Assembly (NCBI RefSeq): GCF_019393635.1 | Contig: NC_057863.1 | Span: 572,206,284 to 572,270,283 of the forward strand | DNA: 64,000 nucleotides | Origin: Dromiciops gliroides | Lineage: Eukaryota > Chordata > Mammalia > Microbiotheria > Microbiotheriidae | Reading direction: 5' to 3' | Shown: piece by piece, positions 1-10,001 of the stretch | Layout: each line of letters starts with the position of its first letter | Numbering within the stretch: the first letter of the stretch is position 1 | Translations under genes and position numbers: made by a program | Notes under the pieces: model-generated | What the model was told of the DNA's origin: nothing | Databases searched by the model: none | What the model saw: the letters and a program-made list of their open reading frames with translations, nothing else

Positions 1-70
1 ATACTGTGCCTCACTGTAAGAAAAGCCAATATATAAAAACAATGAAATTGACAGATGTCAGATTGTCTAC

Positions 71-243
71 TTTTTTTTTTATTACCTTTTTTTTTTTCCT
101 TTTTTTTGCGGGGCAATGGGGGTTAAGTGACTTGCCCGGGGTCACACAGCTAGTAAGTGTCAAGTGTCTGAGGCCGGATTTGAACTCAGGTATTCCTGAA
201 TCCAGGGCCGGTGCTTTATCCACTGCGCCACCTAGCCGCCCCC
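71..243 (-). mobile_element. Young tRNA-derived SINE (WSINE1/MAR1-type), A subtype
   Basis: About 150-bp retroposon whose 5' half resembles a tRNA. On its sense strand it carries an A-box-like segment (TAGGTGGCGCAGTGG) and a B-box-like segment (GAGTTCAAATCC), the internal RNA polymerase III promoter, and it ends in an A-rich tail. Here it is reversed, so the tail appears as a T-rich run at the left. The target duplication AGATTGTCTAC flanks it at 60-70 and 244-254. A subtype means a sense 3' end near CATTGCCCTGC with TTGACAC upstream. The short ORFs across it on both strands are SINE sequence, not genes. Confidence 0.93.
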
Positions 244-489
244 AGATTGTCTACTTTTTAAAAAGAATTTCTTTTGCTAATGAAAAGATTCACAGTGGGA
301 TTCCTGTAAGTCACAAGCTGCCTCAGCACATTTAAAATGTGATTAGTTTTACAAAATGTAGATTTGCTTGTATCTTTTCAGGAACATACCTACTATATAA
401 AAGGAGTATAGTAGAAGTTAATCTACTGTCTTAAATTTGTGGTGCTCTCTTAGGCATTGATAATAGGTCACACTAAGCACTATAAGCAC

Positions 490-620
490 TATTGTCCCAT
501 TTTACAGATGAAGAAACAAGGGTTCAGAGGGGTTAAGGGACCACTAGTATCAGAGGCAATATTCAAACTCAGGTCTTCCTAACTCCAAATCCAGTGGGTC
601 TAGACACTAGACTATAGGGT
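490..620 (-). repeat. MIR/THER-1 CORE-SINE remnant
   Basis: Decayed antisense MIR: the hallmark CCATTTTACAGATGAAGAAAC is followed by a degraded core and an AACTCAGGTCTTCCT block. The order of blocks places the sense strand on the minus strand. No target duplication can be seen. Confidence 0.7.
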
Positions 621-767
621 AAGTCATACCCTTTGGCAAGGAGGAATTTTTGTATGAGTCACATTTGTGCATGTATGTATGTATGTATATGCACATACAT
701 ATAAAATAGATCTGGACCCCCATTAACCCAAAATAGCATTCCCTCAGTTAACTGTGAAGTTTTATCC

Positions 768-926
768 TTTTTTTTTTTTTTTTTTTTTTAGTGAGGCAAT
801 TGGGGTTAAGTGACTTGCCCAGGGTCACACAGCTAGCAAGTGTTTAAGTGTCTGAGGCTGGATTTGAACTCAGGCACTCCTGACTCCAAGGCCGGTGCTC
901 CATCCACTGCACCACCTAGCTGCCCC
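768..926 (-). mobile_element. Young tRNA-derived SINE, B subtype
   Basis: Reversed copy with a long T run at its left. B subtype means a sense 3' end near CCAATTGCCTCAC with TTAACAC upstream. The target duplication AAGTTTTATCC is visible at 757-767 and 928-938. Confidence 0.93.
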
Positions 927-942
927 AAAGTTTTATCCTTTT

Positions 943-1138
943 TAAGGCTTTCTTTTTTATATATTTATTGCTATATTTTGTTTTTGCATCACCTTCATTT
1001 CCAAATACATCTGCTGCCCCACCCTCTGAGTGATCCCTAATAACAAAGTATTAAAAAGAAAGAGGAAAAAATCAAATCTGCAAAACTAACCAGCCCATCA
1101 ACAAAGCCTGACAGTATATTCAACATCCTATACACATA
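943..1138 (-). mobile_element. L1-like LINE 3'-UTR fragment
   Basis: AT-rich block with TTTTTGCATCACC, a CTGCCCCACCCTCTG stretch, ATAACAAAGTATTAAAAAG and GCAAAACTAACCAGCCCATCAA. The same succession recurs at 52975-53400. I recognise it as the 3' end of a marsupial L1 in reverse orientation; this rests on memory of the repeat. No coding part remains. Confidence 0.5.
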
Positions 1139-1400
1139 ACTAGGTGGCACAATGGATAGAGCATAGAACTCGGGATCAGAACAATCTGAGTTTTAATACT
1201 GCCTCATACACTTAATAGTTGTATGACCCTGGGCAAGTCACTTAACCTTTGCTTCAGTTTCCTCATCTGTAAAAATGGGAATAATAATAGCACCAATCTT
1301 ATAGAGTTGTCATGAGGATCAAATGAGATAACACATGTAAAGCACTTTGTAAAACCTTAAAATGCTAAGGGAAATATTAGCTATTACTGTTATTATCATA
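1139..1400 (+). repeat. Near full-length MIR CORE-SINE
   Basis: All MIR zones appear in sense order: a tRNA-like head (AGGTGGCACAATGGATAGAG), the TGACCCTGGGCAAGTCACTTAA core, CTCAGTTTCCTCATCTGT-like sequence, and a LINE2-derived tail ending in AAAGCACTTTGTAAAACCTT and TAGCTATTACTGTTATTAT. It is diverged and so old. Confidence 0.85.
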
Positions 1401-2227
1401 CCCACTACCCCCACTTCTTCATAGGAATGGGAGTCAAATTTTCTCATCTTCTTTGGGTCAAACTTCCCAAGATTCTCTTTAAAGAATGTGAAAGCTAATC
1501 ACAGTTCAATTATAGTGAGTAACAGAAGTGAAAACTAAAAGTAAGAAATTTAACATTAGTGTCTATTCTCATCCTCAACAGAAACTGTGGAGGTTTCACT
1601 TATAGGTTACTGTCATGCCATGCATTCACAGAGGCTTGAATTAAGAACAGGAATCAGCCTGGACATTTCCTGCCTTTTGTCCATGCCTATGATAGCATGA
1701 AGAATGTTTAAATCTCATCCTTTGTCCCAGTAGGGTTGTCTTTTACGGCTCTGCTGAGCCCTGGCACTGGGGATATGGGTGGGTTTGCCCCAGAGACTAG
1801 TCACCTCGTCTAGGAAGGGAGGATGAATTTGGCCTTGTCAGTTCCAGTTTGGTACATGAAGGTGACATTTTCTTCTCAGACTACAGTGGTATTGTGGGCA
1901 CAATTCATTCAAGACCACCACCCCCATCCACCAGGGAAGATCAAATAACTAGATTAAAATAGCCTCCAATAATGTAGATAAGTAATGGCTATTATCAGTC
2001 TATAATGCCAATAAAACCATCCAAATCAGGATTAAGATGGCAGGAAGCTGAAACTTGCTGAAGACAACAGCTAGCTTCATTTTATGGCTCTTATTCCTAG
2101 AGATGCATCTTCAGCTTCCTCTTCCCCCCACCTTCCTTCTACCCTGTAAGCTCGGCACTCAGTCAAGAGCTGGCAATCATAAGTAACACTTTAATGAGCA
2201 GGCCAAAATAAAAGTGAAGAACTGAAA
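1401..2227. other. Unassigned, mostly repeat-poor sequence
   Basis: No coding frame and no repeat family recognised. The part from about 1930 to 2110 is AT-rich, with TAAT-type words and no repeat signature, so it could hold a conserved noncoding element. That is inference only. Confidence 0.3.
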
Positions 2228-2335
2228 AGCAAACGAATGAATGAATGAAAAAGCATTTATTCTGTGCTTACTATATGCAAAGCACTGGGAATACATATAT
2301 GGAAGTAAGATACTGTCCCTGATAGGAGGTCTCAG
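2228..2335 (-). repeat. L3 (CR1-clade) LINE 3'-terminal fragment
   Basis: An AATG-type microsatellite end runs into AAAAAGCATTTATTCTGTGC, then AGCACTGGGAATACA and a CTGTCCCTGATAGGAGGTCT block. This is the order of an antisense L3 3' end as seen in other mammals. Confidence 0.55.
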
Positions 2336-2617
2336 CTGCAAGTCAGATGAAAAATTTCCCTGGTCCTTGGGGTTCTTCAGCACAGCAGGTGATAATGCAT
2401 CTTTAATGTCATTTCCACTGTTAAAATCACATCAGTTTCTGATGTTGAAACATTTAAGAGTGCCAAGGACTTTGGCGGCAAGAGCTGATCTTTCTGGGTT
2501 CTCAATAACTGTGGCTACAGCAGCTATAAGAAGAAATTTTCAGGGCACATCTCTATGGTGCCTGTGTGACCTGGGCTGGAAGCATTACAAATAGGACACA
2601 TTAAAAATACTGGCTCT

Positions 2618-2812
2618 TGGGGGCAGCTAGGTGGCACAGTGGATAAAGCACTGGCCTTAGATTCAGGAGGACCTGAGTTCAAATCCAGCCTCAGACACTT
2701 GACACTAGCTATGTGACCCTGGGCAAGTCACTTAACCCTCATTACCCTACAAAAAAACAAACAAACAACAACAACCAAAAAAAACCCCAAAAAACAAACA
2801 AATGAACAAAAA
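2618..2812 (+). mobile_element. Young tRNA-derived SINE, A subtype
   Basis: Sense copy starting GGGGGCAGCTAGGTGGC and ending in a long A-rich tail of mixed AAC/AAAC units. Target duplication AAAAATACTGGCTCT at 2603-2617 and 2813-2827. The internal segment TTGACACTAG lacks the usual CTTACT. Confidence 0.94.
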
Positions 2813-3160
2813 AAAAATACTGGCTCTCTAAGTGAATGGGTGGAAAAGAATGCTGCCACTCCCAAGGCTTGTGAGGTCAAATTCCTGAGCTATTTCCATC
2901 TGAGTCTTTAAAAAGATGGTAGCTGAAGGGGTGGTAGTTTTTCATCTTGTCTGGAACAGGCTACCTTGTGTCTTCCTCAGGATGTCTTGTCACTCCAGCT
3001 AGGCCGCTTGCCTGACCCATAGGTGATGATTGGTCAGCAGCTGGTGGGGATGGCTGGCCTCAGGATCTTTTTCCCCAGATGATGTCTGGCTAGAGTGGGG
3101 GGTGGCAGTGGGGGCACAGTAAGTAGGCAAACACAACTCAGTATCAAAAACCAATGGGGC

Positions 3161-3334
3161 GGGACAGCTACGTGGCACAGTGGATAGAGCACCGGCCCTG
3201 GAGTCAGGAGTACCTGAGTTCAAATCTGGCTTCAGACACTTAATACTTACTAGCTGTGTGACCCTGGGCTAGTCACTTAACCCCAATTGCTTCACTAAAA
3301 TTTAAAAACAAAATAAAAAAAAACAAAAAAAAAC
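3161..3334 (+). mobile_element. Young tRNA-derived SINE, B subtype
   Basis: Sense copy with head variant GGGACAGCTACGTGG and an A-rich tail. Target duplication CCAATGGGGC at 3151-3160 and 3335-3344. Confidence 0.93.
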
Positions 3335-3549
3335 CCAATGGGGCACAAATGCTGTCTTCCCTTCCATTTTCCTGCTCAGTTTGTACCAATGCGCAGCATC
3401 ATAAATATATTAGTGGACTATCCCACCATCTACCACTCACTGGTCCTACCCTTTACAGAGTACTACCTTCCTCATATCATACCAACCTTATGAGACCCCA
3501 GAGCTGCTTAAAGCCAAAGATCCCTACATATGGTATCTTAGGAATATAA

Positions 3550-3995
3550 ATATTGGGCTCAAATGGACCTCAGAGGTCATTTAGCCTAATGCCCTCATTT
3601 TACAAGTAAGAAAACTGAAGATCAGGGGAGTTAATTGAATTGTCTAATACTCCATGGGCAGCTAGTGGATAGAGCATTGGCCCTGGAGTCAGAAAGACTA
3701 GTCTTCCTGAGTTCAACTGTAACCTCAGACACTGACTTAGCTGTGTGACCCTGGGCAAGTCACTTAACCCAATTTGCCTCAGTTTCTTCATCTGTAAAAT
3801 GAGCTGAAAAAGGAAAAGGCGAGCCATTTCAGTATCTTTGCCAAGAAAACCCCAAATGGGGTCATGGAGAGTCAGACACAACTGAAATAACTGAACAACA
3901 ACAAACAACAAAAATACCCCACAGGTAGTAAGTATCAGAGGTGGGATTTTAACCCAAGTCCTCTGACTTCAGAACCCTTCCTTCCACTGTGTCCT
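3550..3995 (-). repeat. MIR-like element split by an RTE-tailed SINE
   Basis: Antisense MIR-like text (GACCTCAGAGGTCATTTAG, CCCTCATTTTACAAG, then after the insertion CAGGTAGTAAGTATCAGAGG and AACCCAAGTCCTCTGACTTC) is interrupted at about 3655-3912. The flanks of the insert share a word of the form AATACYCC, consistent with a target duplication. Confidence 0.6.
3656..3912 (+). mobile_element. MIR-headed SINE with BovB/RTE tail
   Basis: The head is tRNA/MIR-like (GGGCAGCTAGTGGATAGAGC through CTCAGTTTCTTCATCTGTAA). It is followed by a different tail: CAGTATCTTTGCCAAGAAAA, CCCCAAATGGGGTCATGGAG, AGTCAGACACAACTGAAATA and a run of ACAACAA. This tail matches the 3' end of BovB-type RTE LINEs, which suggests mobilisation by an RTE. 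Confidence 0.8.
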
Positions 3996-4207
3996 TACTT
4001 GCCAAAGTTCTATCTTTTGCTGAAAAAAAAATCTATAGTTTATAGGTGAGGTGACTCATAGAAAACCAATTCTTACCATGGAACCATGGAATCCCAAGAG
4101 ACAAACTGAAAATCAATGGTCATATGGTCGTGGCCAATTCCTGGAGAGGTCGTTAATTCTTCCATGGTCACACTGCTAATAAGCAGCAGAATTTAAGATT
4201 GAATATG

Positions 4208-4360
4208 GGGGCAGCTAGGTGGTGCGGTAGATAAAGCACCAGCCCTGCATTCAGGAAGACCTGAGTTCAAATCCGGCCTCAGACACTTAATACTTACTAG
4301 CTGTGTGACCCTGGGCAAGTCACTTAACCCCAATTGCCTCACCAAAAAAAAAATATATAT
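4208..4360 (+). mobile_element. Young tRNA-derived SINE, B subtype
   Basis: Sense copy beginning GGGGCAGCTAGGTGG and ending in an A/TA-rich tail. Target duplication ATTGAATATG at 4198-4207 and 4361-4370. Confidence 0.94.
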
Positions 4361-4648
4361 ATTGAATATGACTCTTCTGACACCCTGGTCCGGGGCTCAT
4401 TCCCAACAAGAGGTCATCTGGAGTCTACTTACAGACTTAGCAATGACCAGGAGCTCGGTGCCTCTCCAGAGGTGCATTCCAAGTTGAGACACCTGTAATT
4501 GTCAGGAAATTTCTCAAGATCACAGAATCTGCCCAGTGGTCCCAGCTGTGTCTGTCCTCCTTTTCAACATCCTGAACAGTTAGGCTCATCAGGGAGGCCC
4601 AATGTCATGGGGAGGGAGGGACCTCACAAGGGTTAATATTCTGGAAGC

Positions 4649-4794
4649 AGGGGGACAGGTAGGTAGCACAGTGGATAAAGCACCAGCCCTGGTCCCTGGA
4701 GGACCTGAGTTCAAATCTGACCTCAGACACTTGACACTAGCTGTGTGACCCTGGGCAAGTCACTTAACCCTCATGGCCCCGCCAAAAAAAAAAA
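4649..4794 (+). mobile_element. Young tRNA-derived SINE, A subtype
   Basis: Sense copy with head variant GGGGGACAGGTAGGTAGC. Target duplication ATTCTGGAAGC at 4638-4648 and 4795-4805. Confidence 0.93.
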
Positions 4795-4850
4795 ATTCTG
4801 GAAGCGAATGTGGTCAGAGGCAGCAGATGTCTCATTATATCCTTTATATA

Positions 4851-4969
4851 CCTAGCTGCTTTTTCCAGGGAAATTGCTACTCAGGTTCCTGCATTGCCTT
4901 AGAAAGCACCTACATATAGATTGTTCTCCAGCCCCCTTACTAATGCTCCTTCCAGGTGTTCATTGCATT
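4851..4969 (+). repeat. Dispersed direct repeat, copy 1
   Basis: Shares an extended alignment with 6098-6219: CCTAGCTGCTTTTTCCAGGG, TTGCCTTAGAAAG, GATTGTTCTC, GTGTTCATTGCAT. A few substitutions and two short indels separate the copies. Both lie just beyond MIR-like CACCTAGCTGC sequence. Either a local duplication or an unnamed repeat family. Confidence 0.75.
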
Positions 4970-5227
4970 ATACACCCAAGAAATAAATATGGACAAAACA
5001 CATGAATATTCTCAAGTGGAAATTATTTCATAAGTACAAAGAATACTTAATAATTTATTATGTCTTTGTTGCTCTGAAAAACATATTTACAGATTAAGTA
5101 AATTCTAGCTTCTTTGGAAGTTTATTATCTGAGATTTAGTCACGAATACAAAATGCATTTTTAAAACTATCATTTCTGACTATAACAATTGAAGCATTAA
5201 AAATGTATAGGTATAAAAATTTGGTTG

Positions 5228-5392
5228 TAGTGAAGTACTTGGATATGGGTTAAATCCTACATTTAGTACCAAATATTTGACATGTCATTTCCTTCTCTAG
5301 GTCTCAATTTTTCCAACTGTAAAATGAGGGGCTCGAATTAAATTATTTTTAATGTTCCTTTCAGCTCCAATGTTCTATGATTCTGTATGTAA
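5228..5392 (+). repeat. MIR remnant
   Basis: Decayed sense MIR: TGTCATTTCCTTCTCTAGGTC, ACTGTAAAATGAGGGGCTCG and CAGCTCCAATGTTCTATGAT occur in the expected order. Confidence 0.6.
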
Positions 5393-5639
5393 CATTTTTG
5401 CATTTTTATTTTAGCAATAGTAAAAACTACTATCTAGTTCATGGAATGAAAGCCACTGACCTGAGGGTTAATTCACTATTTAAGAGGAGAAAGAAAAGAA
5501 TTACCTAGAAAAAAATGATTTCTTTCTAAAGTCCCTTCAGACTCTAAACCCATATTCCTATTCTCCAGTATTTTTGCAAAGTGGGGAATCTAATCTCCCC
5601 TGTGTTGTTGCTACATTATGCTGTCTGGTCTTTTTGTCT

Positions 5640-6115
5640 TTCTGATAATAATAATTTGTATAATAGTTTAGTGTTTATAAAGGACTTTATATGCATTATA
5701 TGTTATTTGATATGCTGAAAACTATTTTATGTATAAATAATATGTTCTTTTATTTATATACTTATAAATAATATATGTTCTGTTATTTATATGTAAAAAT
5801 GTTAAATTATTTATGTGCATATAAATAATGTGTTATTTATATGTGTATAATTTGTTATACATCAAATATATTGTATTACATATGTGTGTATATACATATA
5901 TAATGGATTTATATGTGTGTGTTTTTAATCTTCATAGCAATCCTGAAAGATAAGGGCTATATTATTCCTATTTTAAGGATGAGAAAACTGAGATTTAGGT
6001 GAAATGACTTGCCCAAGATCATATGGCTAATTAAGTATTTGAGGATTTGAACTCACATCTTCCTGACTCCAAGTCCAACATTCTATCTATTGCACCACCT
6101 AGCTGCTTTTTTCCA
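5640..6115 (-). repeat. Antisense MIR with an internal AT-rich expansion
   Basis: The 3' part of an antisense MIR (ATAATAATAATTTGTATAAT, TTATAAAGGACTTTATATGC) is separated from the rest (AATCTTCATAGCAATCCTGA through CACCACCTAGCTGC) by about 230 bp of TTATTTATATG-type repeats at roughly 5700-5930. The AT array appears to have grown inside the MIR. Confidence 0.7.
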
Positions 6116-6219
6116 GGGAAATTCCTGCTCAGGCTCCTGAATTGCCTTAGAAAGTACAGGAAATACAGCTACTTACATAGAGATTGTTCTCTGCCCCCCC
6201 TTCTGGGTGTTCATTGCAT
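6098..6219 (+). repeat. Dispersed direct repeat, copy 2
   Basis: Partner of 4851-4969 in the same orientation, about 1.25 kb away. It shares the CCTAGCTGCTTTT, CCAGGGAAATT, TTGCCTTAGAAAG, GATTGTTCTC and GTGTTCATTGCAT blocks, with a short internal insertion. Confidence 0.75.
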
Positions 6220-6900
6220 GATTCTCATTTAAATCACGGATGCTATAAATCTGAGCGACTAAAAATGGAAAACAGCCACCTTTGTTCCCTTCTGAAAGCT
6301 TTGCCCAATGCCCAGCACTAAATTGAGGTCAGTTTTAATGGTGACTATATGAAGTCTGTGGGGTGGGGTGTGATGTAGTGTGGTATAAAATCACTGACAA
6401 CTGTAGAAGCATCTTTCATCATCACCAGAGAAACTGAGGGAGGTCCCAAGGAGACTGAGAATACTAGCCAATTGCTCTGTAGCCCTGGAGGGGCCAGGGG
6501 CATGCAGACTTGGGCAGCAGGTCCAAGGGTCAGTTCTAGACCCTCGGCTACGATGTCTCTGCTCCGGTGAGCAGGTGGTCTCTGGCCCGGGGCTCCCAGC
6601 CACCCCCTACAGTGCCTGGTCTTTCCTACATCTAGCTCCTCCTGCACCTTGCCTCAAGGGCAAACTTTGCAGGTTACTCCACAAAAGCTCTTAGTGCCAT
6701 CTGGTGGCTGCTGTCCTCATAGAGAAGGTTCTATTTTTAATGTTAATTAATGTCAAAAGCAGGCAATCTGGGAGAGCGCTTAACCTGGGAGACAGAGAGT
6801 AAATCGCATTACTTCCCTTCACTATCTAGGAGTCCTGCAGAGTCAGGGCTTGGGAGGCAAGGGAAAGAATATTGTGTTCCTAAGTTCATACATAGTCCAT
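6220..6900. other. Unassigned sequence
   Basis: Somewhat GC-richer part (about 6420-6720) with overlapping minus-strand ORFs of 100 and 70 codons. Neither has a recognisable domain, neither looks like a spliced gene, and their reading frames compete. I call no gene. Confidence 0.3.
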
Positions 6901-6910
6901 CCCCCTTGTT

Positions 6911-7095
6911 GTTTTTTTTTTTTGGTGGGTTTTTTGGTTTTGGGGTTTTGGGGGTTTTTGCAGGGCAATTGGGGTTAAGTGACTTGCCCATGGTAACACA
7001 GCTAGTAAGTTTTAAGTGTCTGAGGACGGATTTGAACTCAGGTCCTCCTGAATCCAGGGCCGGTGCTTTATTCACCATGCCACCTAGCTGCCCCT
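6911..7095 (-). mobile_element. Young tRNA-derived SINE, intermediate subtype
   Basis: Reversed copy preceded by a T/GGTTTT-rich expanded tail. Target duplication CCCCTTGTT at 6902-6910 and 7096-7104. Confidence 0.9.
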
Positions 7096-7159
7096 CCCCT
7101 TGTTTTTCATATGAGGAGGCTATTGAGTTGGGGATCAGGCTGGAGACCTAAGACGTGAG

Positions 7160-7310
7160 GTCGTTATTGAAGCGACCCAGGCACAAATCAACTACTGTCC
7201 TTTAAGATGAGGTGATTTACCCAAGGTCACACAGTCAGGGCAGAAATAAGATGGGAACTCCTAATGACAAATCCAGCATCTTTTTCTCTGGGCTACAAGA
7301 TCTCCTGCCC
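7160..7310 (-). repeat. MIR remnant
   Basis: Antisense core TGATTTACCCAAGGTCACAC and a degraded AACTCCTAATGACAAATCC block. Old and partial. Confidence 0.55.
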
Positions 7311-7544
7311 AGCCTTAGCAATGGAAGATAGATGCCCTCAGCCCACCTTCCCCCTGCACCTTGAGGACACCAAGTCATATAAGTTCTATTCTAAATACTC
7401 ATGGGAAGAAGCAGGTAGATCCACTCAGATTCTTAACCAAAAAAAAAAAAGTTCTATGATACTATTGATACCTCTCTATCCCATGTAGGACTGAAGTGGT
7501 TGGTGGTGAGGAAACACAGCCACTATTCTATTCTATGAACTTCT

Positions 7545-7632
7545 GAAGAACTGAGACTTTTGTTCTGGTCTTCCTTTTGTATTCCCGGCACCTGGTACAT
7601 AGTAGGTACTTAATTAATGCTGGATGATAGAT
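7545..7632 (+). repeat. L2/L3 LINE 3' tail
   Basis: The TATTCCCGGCACCTGGTACA, TAGTAGGTACTTAATTAATG order is the terminal segment of CR1-clade L2/L3 elements. Confidence 0.7.
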
Positions 7633-7654
7633 GTTTGTGTAACTGGGGTTTTCA

Positions 7655-7770
7655 GTCTGGCATAGTGATTAGGATAGGTTTGGGATCGGGGAGATATGAG
7701 TTCAAATCCTTTTTCAGACATTTACTAGGGAAGTGACTTGACCTCCATGTGCCTCAAGCAACTACCTAGG
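7655..7770 (+). repeat. MIR remnant
   Basis: Sense MIR head and core: GGGGAGATATGAGTTCAAAT, CAGACATTTACTAGGGAAGT, then a CCTCCATGTGCCTCA block. Confidence 0.6.
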
Positions 7771-7850
7771 ATTTATTGGGTTTTCCCACACCTAGAGTTT
7801 CCCAAACTGATGAGATCACACATCCTTTTCATATTCAAGTATTCCTCACC

Positions 7851-8040
7851 ATTAGAGGTACAGGGTAAGGATTCCTATAAGCTCCCTCTGAAGATCTGAG
7901 AATTGAGATGATATTCTTAAGGTCTTCCCCCACCACCAGCCCAATAAAGCACCTTGGAAACAGCATCAGTCAGGCAAGTATTTATTGAATACCTACGATG
8001 TGTATAGCATTATAGTATGGGGAATGACCATGCAGCTGGG
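7851..8040 (+). repeat. Inverted repeat, left arm (190 bp)
   Basis: The reverse complement of this arm aligns end to end with 8413-8607, with roughly a dozen differences, most of them in a G-rich patch. The arm includes L2/L3-tail-like text (CAAGTATTTATTGAATACCTAC). The loop between arms is 372 bp. The copies are far more alike than old L2 copies normally are, which points to a local inverted duplication. Confidence 0.88.
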
Positions 8041-8412
8041 TACCTTTAGGCTCATACCCACTGTAGAGATGTAGAAACAAAAGCAGAGAAGGCAGTGACA
8101 TCAGAAAAATTGGACTCTCCGCTCCGGCTACAAGGGGTTTTAAACTGGTGAGCCTTATCTTGTCGGGAAGCCGGCCTCCATGACACTTTCTGCAGTTTCT
8201 TCCCCATGTTCCATGGGTACCCATGTCCACCCCTTCCTTCCTACATCTGTTCTCTCACTCCTTTAGAATGTAAGGCCCATCACAGCTGGGAACGTCTTGC
8301 TTGTACAGGGCTTTGTACAGGGCCTGGAGCCTAGCAAGCTCTTAAATGCTTTGACCTATCAATTACAACTAATAACTAGCAGAGTCTAGGTTTGAATCCA
8401 GTTTTTGTGACT

Positions 8413-8607
8413 CCCAGCTGCATGGTCATTCCCCATACTATAATGCTATACACATAGTAGGTATTCAATAAATACTTGCCTGACTGATACTGTTTCCAAG
8501 GTGCTTTGTTGGTCTGGCGGGAGGCGGGGGGGAGACCTTAAGAACACCGTCTCAATTCTCAGATCTTCAGAGGGAGCTTATAGGAATTCTTACCCTGTAT
8601 CTCTAAT
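8413..8607 (-). repeat. Inverted repeat, right arm (195 bp)
   Basis: Right arm paired with 7851-8040. Boundaries are sharp: matching starts at CCCAGCTG (8413 with 8040) and stops at CTCTAAT (8607 with 7851). The G-rich patch near 8516-8533 is longer than in the left arm. Confidence 0.88.
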
Positions 8608-8815
8608 CCAGAGATGCCCGGGGAGGCCTGTGTCAAGTTAAAGAACCTGTAATTCCACCCACAGACTAAAGAGAAGGGCCTTAGGATACTCAGAACTTCT
8701 CAACTAAAAGAGTTGGAATCATCGATCCCTTATTTCCAGTTGTTTTTCGGTTGTGTCTGACTCTTCATGACTCCATTTTGGGAGTTTTCTTGATAAAGAT
8801 ACAAGAGTGGTTTGC

Positions 8816-8966
8816 GGGGCAGCTAGATGGCTGCAGTGGTAAAGCACCGGCCCTGGAATCAGAAGTACCTGAGTTCAAATCCAGCCTCAGACACTTGACA
8901 CTTACTAGCTGTGTGACCCTGGGCAAGTCACTTAACCCTCATTGCCCTGCAAAAAAAAAAAAAAAA
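8816..8966 (+). mobile_element. Young tRNA-derived SINE, A subtype (tandem unit 1)
   Basis: First of two head-to-tail SINEs. It starts GGGGCAGCTAGATGG and ends CCCTGC plus 16 A. The pair shares one outer target duplication, AAGAGTGGTTTGC, at 8803-8815 and 9121-9133. Confidence 0.93.
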
Positions 8967-8971
8967 TTCTT

Positions 8972-9120
8972 GGGGGCAGCTAGGTGGCTCAGTGGATAGA
9001 GCACTGGCCCTGGAGTCAGGAGTACCTGAGTTCAAATCTGGCCTCAGACACTTAACACTTACTAGCTGTGTGACCCTGGGCGAGTCACTTAACCCCAATT
9101 GCCTCACTTAAAAAAAAAAA
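8972..9120 (+). mobile_element. Young tRNA-derived SINE, B subtype (tandem unit 2)
   Basis: Second unit directly behind unit 1, separated by a TTCTT spacer. It is of the other subtype (TTAACAC, CCAATTGCCTCAC), so this is not a simple duplication of unit 1. The outer target duplication lies after its A tail. Confidence 0.93.
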
Positions 9121-9304
9121 AAGAGTGGTTTGCCATTTCCTTTTCATTTTACAGCTCATTTTACAGATGAGGAAACTAAGGCAAATGGGATGAAATGACT
9201 TGCCCAGGGTCACACAGCTGGTCTGAGGCCAGATTTGAGCTCAGAAAGATGATTCTTGCTGGTTCTAAGCCCAGCACTCTAAACACTGAACCACCTAGCT
9301 GCCC

Positions 9305-9751
9305 TCATTGATTCCTTTCATGAATCCTACTGGACAATATCTATCTCGTCCTTCTGTTAAGACAGCTCTTGACCCTGCTTCACTTCCTCTGTCTGCTTTC
9401 TCCGATCCCAGGTGTCTAAGCATTGCCAGCAAGAGTCATAGGACACATTACAAACTTTGGCTATCCAATTCCAACTAGGACCTCGCTGAAACCTGGCAGA
9501 CCTTTCATTTAACTAATCCAATTCTCCACAGGAACTGCTCCAAACCTTTTCCACTTTCCATAAATTTCCTATCACACTCCCACGCCGTGTAACATGCTCA
9601 TGGGATAGATAACCTTGCTTCCTACTTTACCACGAAGATTAAGGTCATCTGAAGTAAGCTCTCTCAATCCTCTCCGCCTCAGGATTTTTGTCTTTATCCA
9701 TTCTTTCCTTCTTCCTTCTGACTCAGAGGAATAAGTGTCTCTAACACCTTC
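9305..9751. other. Unassigned sequence
   Basis: CT-rich, no long ORF and no recognised repeat. Nothing further can be said from the sequence. Confidence 0.3.
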
Positions 9752-10001
9752 TAAGGTTGTGTAATTTTTCAGTCATGTCTGACTCTTCGTGAGTCCATTT
9801 GGGGTTTTCTTGGCAAAGATACTGGAGTGGTTTGCCATTTCCTTCTCCAGTTCATTTTACAAATGAGGAAACTGAGGCAAACAAGGTTAAGTGACCCAGT
9901 GCCACACAGCTAGTTAAGTGTCTAAGGCTAGATTTGAACTCAGGAAGATGGGTCTTCATGACTCCAAGCCCAGTGCTCTGTCCACTGTGCCACCTAGCTG
10001 C
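9752..10001 (-). mobile_element. RTE-tailed SINE, hit by an LTR
   Basis: Antisense copy: CAGTCATGTCTGACTCTTCG, GGGGTTTTCTTGGCAAAGAT, ACTGGAGTGGTTTGCCATTT, then the MIR-like part to GTGCCACCTAGCTGC. The SINE stops at the LTR insertion point, and a few bases of its end (CTGCCC) reappear after the LTR at 10382. Confidence 0.85.

Larger units (their letters stand above)
8738..9304 (-). mobile_element. RTE-tailed SINE split by two young SINEs
   Basis: Antisense RTE tail (TTGTGTCTGACTCTTCATGA, ACTCCATTTTGGGAGTTTTC, GATACAAGAGTGGTTTGC) resumes after the insertion with TTTGCCATTTCCTTTTCATT, then the MIR-like head to CACCTAGCTGCC. The two pieces join cleanly at 8815/9121. Confidence 0.82.
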
